Under the pieces are notes generated by a model that ran no database searches, was not told the DNA's origin, and worked only from the letters and a program-made list of their open reading frames with translations. Below are positions 62,419-64,000 of a stretch of 64,000 bases of DNA, in pieces. Position 1 is the first letter of the stretch. Each line of letters begins with the position of its first letter. Made by a program: the position numbers and the translations under genes. The DNA is from Thermohalobaculum sp039805905. Lineage in GTDB: Bacteria > Pseudomonadota > Alphaproteobacteria > Rhodobacterales > Rhodobacteraceae. The DNA lies in the NCBI GenBank assembly GCA_039805905.1, contig JBDIVM010000002.1, forward strand, positions 682,001 to 746,000. The letters run 5' to 3'.

Positions 62419-63604
62419 CGAGCCGGTAGATCAGCGCCTTCAGGTAGCTCGTCTCCGGCAGCGCGATATGGGTGGGGTGGTCAGGCCCGGCCCGGCCGGA
62501 ATGTACCAGCGCAGCGCCCCGCCCCGCCTTGCCGATCCCGCGCGCATTGGCGCGGTGGAAGCTTTCCGGGTCGGCCGCGTGCGAGCAGGAGCAGAGCGCC
62601 AGCCATCCGCCCGGCGCCACGAGATGTGCAGCAAGGCGTGCAAGACGCTCATAGGCGCGCAGCCCGTTCGCCAGCGCCCCCTTGTTGGGCGCGAACGCCG
62701 GCGGGTCGCAGACCACAAGTTCGAACCGCGCTCCCTCCGCCGCCAGCGCCTGCAGCGCTTCGAAGGCATCGGCCTTCCGAGTCGCGAACCGCTCCGCCAC
62801 CCCGCTCAGCCGCGCCCCCTCGGCTGCCAGTGCCAGCGCCGGCTCCGAACTGTCCACCCCCAGTGCCGAGGCAGCCCCCGCCGCCAGCGCCGCCAGCGCA
62901 AAGCCGCCCGCATGGGTGAAGATGTCGAGCACCCGGCCCCTGCCCGCAAGGCGCGCGGCGAAGGCGTGATTGAACCGCTGGTCGAAATAGAGCCCGGTCT
63001 TCTGCCCCCCGGTCACGTCGGCAAGGTAGGTCGCCCCGTTCATGCGAACCGGGATTGGCGCTCCGGCCGCGCCATGGGTGACCTTCAGATACTCGTCCAG
63101 CCCCTCGAGCTTTCGGACCCGCGCGGTTGCGTTCACCACCAGGTTCCGCGCCCCCGTTACGCGCAGCAGTGCCGCCGACATCGGCTCCAGCAGACGCTCG
63201 GCCCAGGCTGCGTTCGGCTGCACCACCAGCGTCTCGCCATAGCGGTCAACCACCACCCCCGGCAGCCCGTCGCCCTCGGCATGGACCAGCCGATAGAAGG
63301 GCGCGTCGAACAGCCGCTCGCGCAGTGCCAGCGCATGGACGAGCCGGAGCGCGAACCAGCCCTCGTCCACCACTGCCCCCGGATCGGCATCCAGCAGCCT
63401 GGCCGCGATCGTGCTCTCCGCATTGAAGGCGGCGAGTCCGATCTCGCGCTCGCCTTCGGCCAGCCGCACCAGCGTCCCCGGCGCCAGGTTCTTCGTGCGC
63501 CGGTCCAGGGCGATCTCGTCGGCGAAGGCCCAGGGCGCGCCCTCGGCGAGGCGGCGGCCCTTGCCGGGGCGCAGCTTGACGATGGGGCGGTCGGTCTCGG
63601 TCAT
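62411..63604 (-). CDS. RlmI-type 23S rRNA (cytosine-C5) methyltransferase
   Basis: A 397-residue class I SAM enzyme with an N-terminal PUA-like domain (VKLRPGKGRRLAEGAPWAFADEI) and a Rossmann core (GGQKTGLYFDQRFNHAFAARL, GRVLDIFTHAGGFALAALAAGA, VVCDPPAFAPNKGALANGLRAYERL). The DPPAF motif and the C-terminal LCSCSHAADPESFHRA match RlmI/YccW-type cytosine methyltransferases of 23S rRNA. ATG 63604 is chosen as the start of the conserved PUA part. It is upstream of and overlaps the PIN gene. Confidence 0.88.
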   Translation of the reverse strand: MTETDRPIVKLRPGKGRRLAEGAPWAFADEIALDRRTKNLAPGTLVRLAEGEREIGLAAFNAESTIAARLLDADPGAVVDEGWFALRLVHALALRERLFDAPFYRLVHAEGDGLPGVVVDRYGETLVVQPNAAWAERLLEPMSAALLRVTGARNLVVNATARVRKLEGLDEYLKVTHGAAGAPIPVRMNGATYLADVTGGQKTGLYFDQRFNHAFAARLAGRGRVLDIFTHAGGFALAALAAGAASALGVDSSEPALALAAEGARLSGVAERFATRKADAFEALQALAAEGARFELVVCDPPAFAPNKGALANGLRAYERLARLAAHLVAPGGWLALCSCSHAADPESFHRANARGIGKAGRGAALVHSGRAGPDHPTHIALPETSYLKALIYRLDG

Positions 63605-63650
63605 GGTCGGGGCTCCGCTGGCGGGACCTCCTGCTAGCGCGGAACCGCAC

Positions 63651-63685
63651 AAAGGAAAAGGGCGGGCCCCGTCCGGAGCCCGCCC
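63651..63685 (-). terminator. Rho-independent terminator downstream of the small gene
   Basis: On the minus strand GGGCGGGC (63685-63678) pairs with GCCCGCCC (63667-63660), ten-base loop, followed by TTTTCCTTT (63659-63651). It is 63 bases after the stop of the small ORF at 63749 and just upstream of the rRNA methyltransferase start. Confidence 0.7.
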
Positions 63686-63748
63686 TTCCCGGTCGCCGCT
63701 GTCTGGGAGGAACAACGCGGCGGATCAGCCGTTTGCCGCCTGCGCCCT

Positions 63749-63931
63749 TCAGGCGTGGCGCATCTCCTGCTTCGCAGACTTGCGCGCCACGGCACGCTGC
63801 AGCAGCGCCCAGGTGCTGAACATCACGTTCCGCACCGCGGCGGCGCGCATCCGCTTGGCCCGCGCCAGCGCCTGCTCGACCTCGTCCTGGGTCGGGTAGC
63901 GCCGTTCGATCTCCTGCATCATCTCGCTCAT
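63749..63931 (-). CDS. Small basic protein of unknown function
   Basis: A 60-residue soluble helical protein (MSEMMQEIERRYPTQDEVEQALARAKRMRAAAVRNVMFSTWALLQRAVARKSAKQEMRHA) shown here only as its overall character: acidic N-terminal third, then strongly basic helices with RAKRMRAAAVRNVM. It may be a member of the small Rhodobacterales families with an arginine-rich RAxxxR core. It has a terminator downstream, which supports it being a real gene. Function unknown. Confidence 0.5.
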   Translation of the reverse strand: MSEMMQEIERRYPTQDEVEQALARAKRMRAAAVRNVMFSTWALLQRAVARKSAKQEMRHA

Positions 63932-64000
63932 CTGGTTCGCCTTTCGGTGGCTACTTCAAGATCCCTCGCCGACCGCACGGTCCGGCCGGGTGGATGTCCC

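Overview
The window is a GC-rich chromosomal stretch from an alphaproteobacterium, most likely of the order Rhodobacterales. The evidence is the gene set: an iscR-nifS-sufBCD-sufS operon with a small membrane ORF between sufB and sufC, a DUF1476 protein (zeta-type inhibitor of ATP synthase), a K+-independent H+-pyrophosphatase, the dgcN-dgcA pair, opgH/opgC and a DUF6314 protein. Almost everything is ordinary chromosome. The accessory parts are the left 7.6 kb and a short AT-rich insertion near 43-44.5 kb. Genus is not determinable from sequence reading alone.

Layout. 1-6.1 kb: a surface-polysaccharide cluster of tightly overlapping glycosyltransferases and an O-antigen polymerase/ligase-type membrane protein, all on +. 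6.1-7.6 kb: a decayed mobile-DNA scar. It holds a 589-bp internally deleted IS3-family element with recognisable terminal inverted repeats, then a broken tyrosine-recombinase gene, ending at the 3' end of tRNA-Phe. The cluster therefore looks like part of an old island anchored at that tRNA. 7.8-12.7 kb: DUF302 and YeeE/YedE sulfur-transport genes, a TTC38-like protein and an OpgC-type acyltransferase. 12.7-17.3 kb: a RibD-type reductase plus cytochrome b561 on +, facing an overlapping four-gene minus-strand operon (MDR dehydrogenase, PTPS-like protein with altered active site, GT4 glycosyltransferase, methyltransferase). 17.4-22.2 kb: opgH, then dgcN-dgcA-D-amino-acid transaminase, a D-glutamate catabolic unit. 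22.5-29.0 kb: metY, a DMT exporter, an adenylate cyclase/TPR protein, a CoA-binding protein, rlmB, a GNAT protein and tRNA-Tyr.

29.1-37.2 kb: a minus-strand Fe-S assembly operon (iscR, nifS-like, sufB, small membrane ORF, sufC, sufD, two Yip1-like membrane proteins, sufS). It is preceded by a good sigma70-like promoter whose -10 overlaps a TAGAA-N3-TTCTA palindrome, a likely iron/IscR operator. 37.4-42.7 kb: an alpha/beta hydrolase, anmK, tyrS, an AbrB-type membrane protein, hisI and an IscU-like scaffold that lacks the third cysteine. 43.0-44.5 kb: an AT-rich membrane glycosyltransferase-like gene interrupted by one amber codon. 44.6-47.6 kb: divergent soluble (ppa) and membrane (hppA) pyrophosphatases. 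47.7-56.5 kb: a P-loop protein, metA with Glu111, RidA, an amidase, an arginyl/leucyl-tRNA-protein transferase, two small unknowns, purB, an ICMT-like methyltransferase and the DUF1476 gene. 56.7-61.2 kb: purC-purS-purQ-(unknown)-purL. 61.4-64 kb: a cupin pseudogene, a PIN-domain protein overlapping an RlmI-type rRNA methyltransferase, and a small unknown.

Working together: metA (predicted acetyl-CoA specific) and metY form a direct-sulfhydrylation route to homocysteine. The pur genes give a Gram-positive-style three-part FGAM synthase (PurS/Q/L). dgcN-dgcA-dat handle D-glutamate and other D-amino acids. OpgH/OpgC make and decorate periplasmic glucans. The least explained unit is the 14.1-17.3 kb operon, which combines a PTPS fold lacking its catalytic residues with a dehydrogenase, a glycosyltransferase and a methyltransferase.
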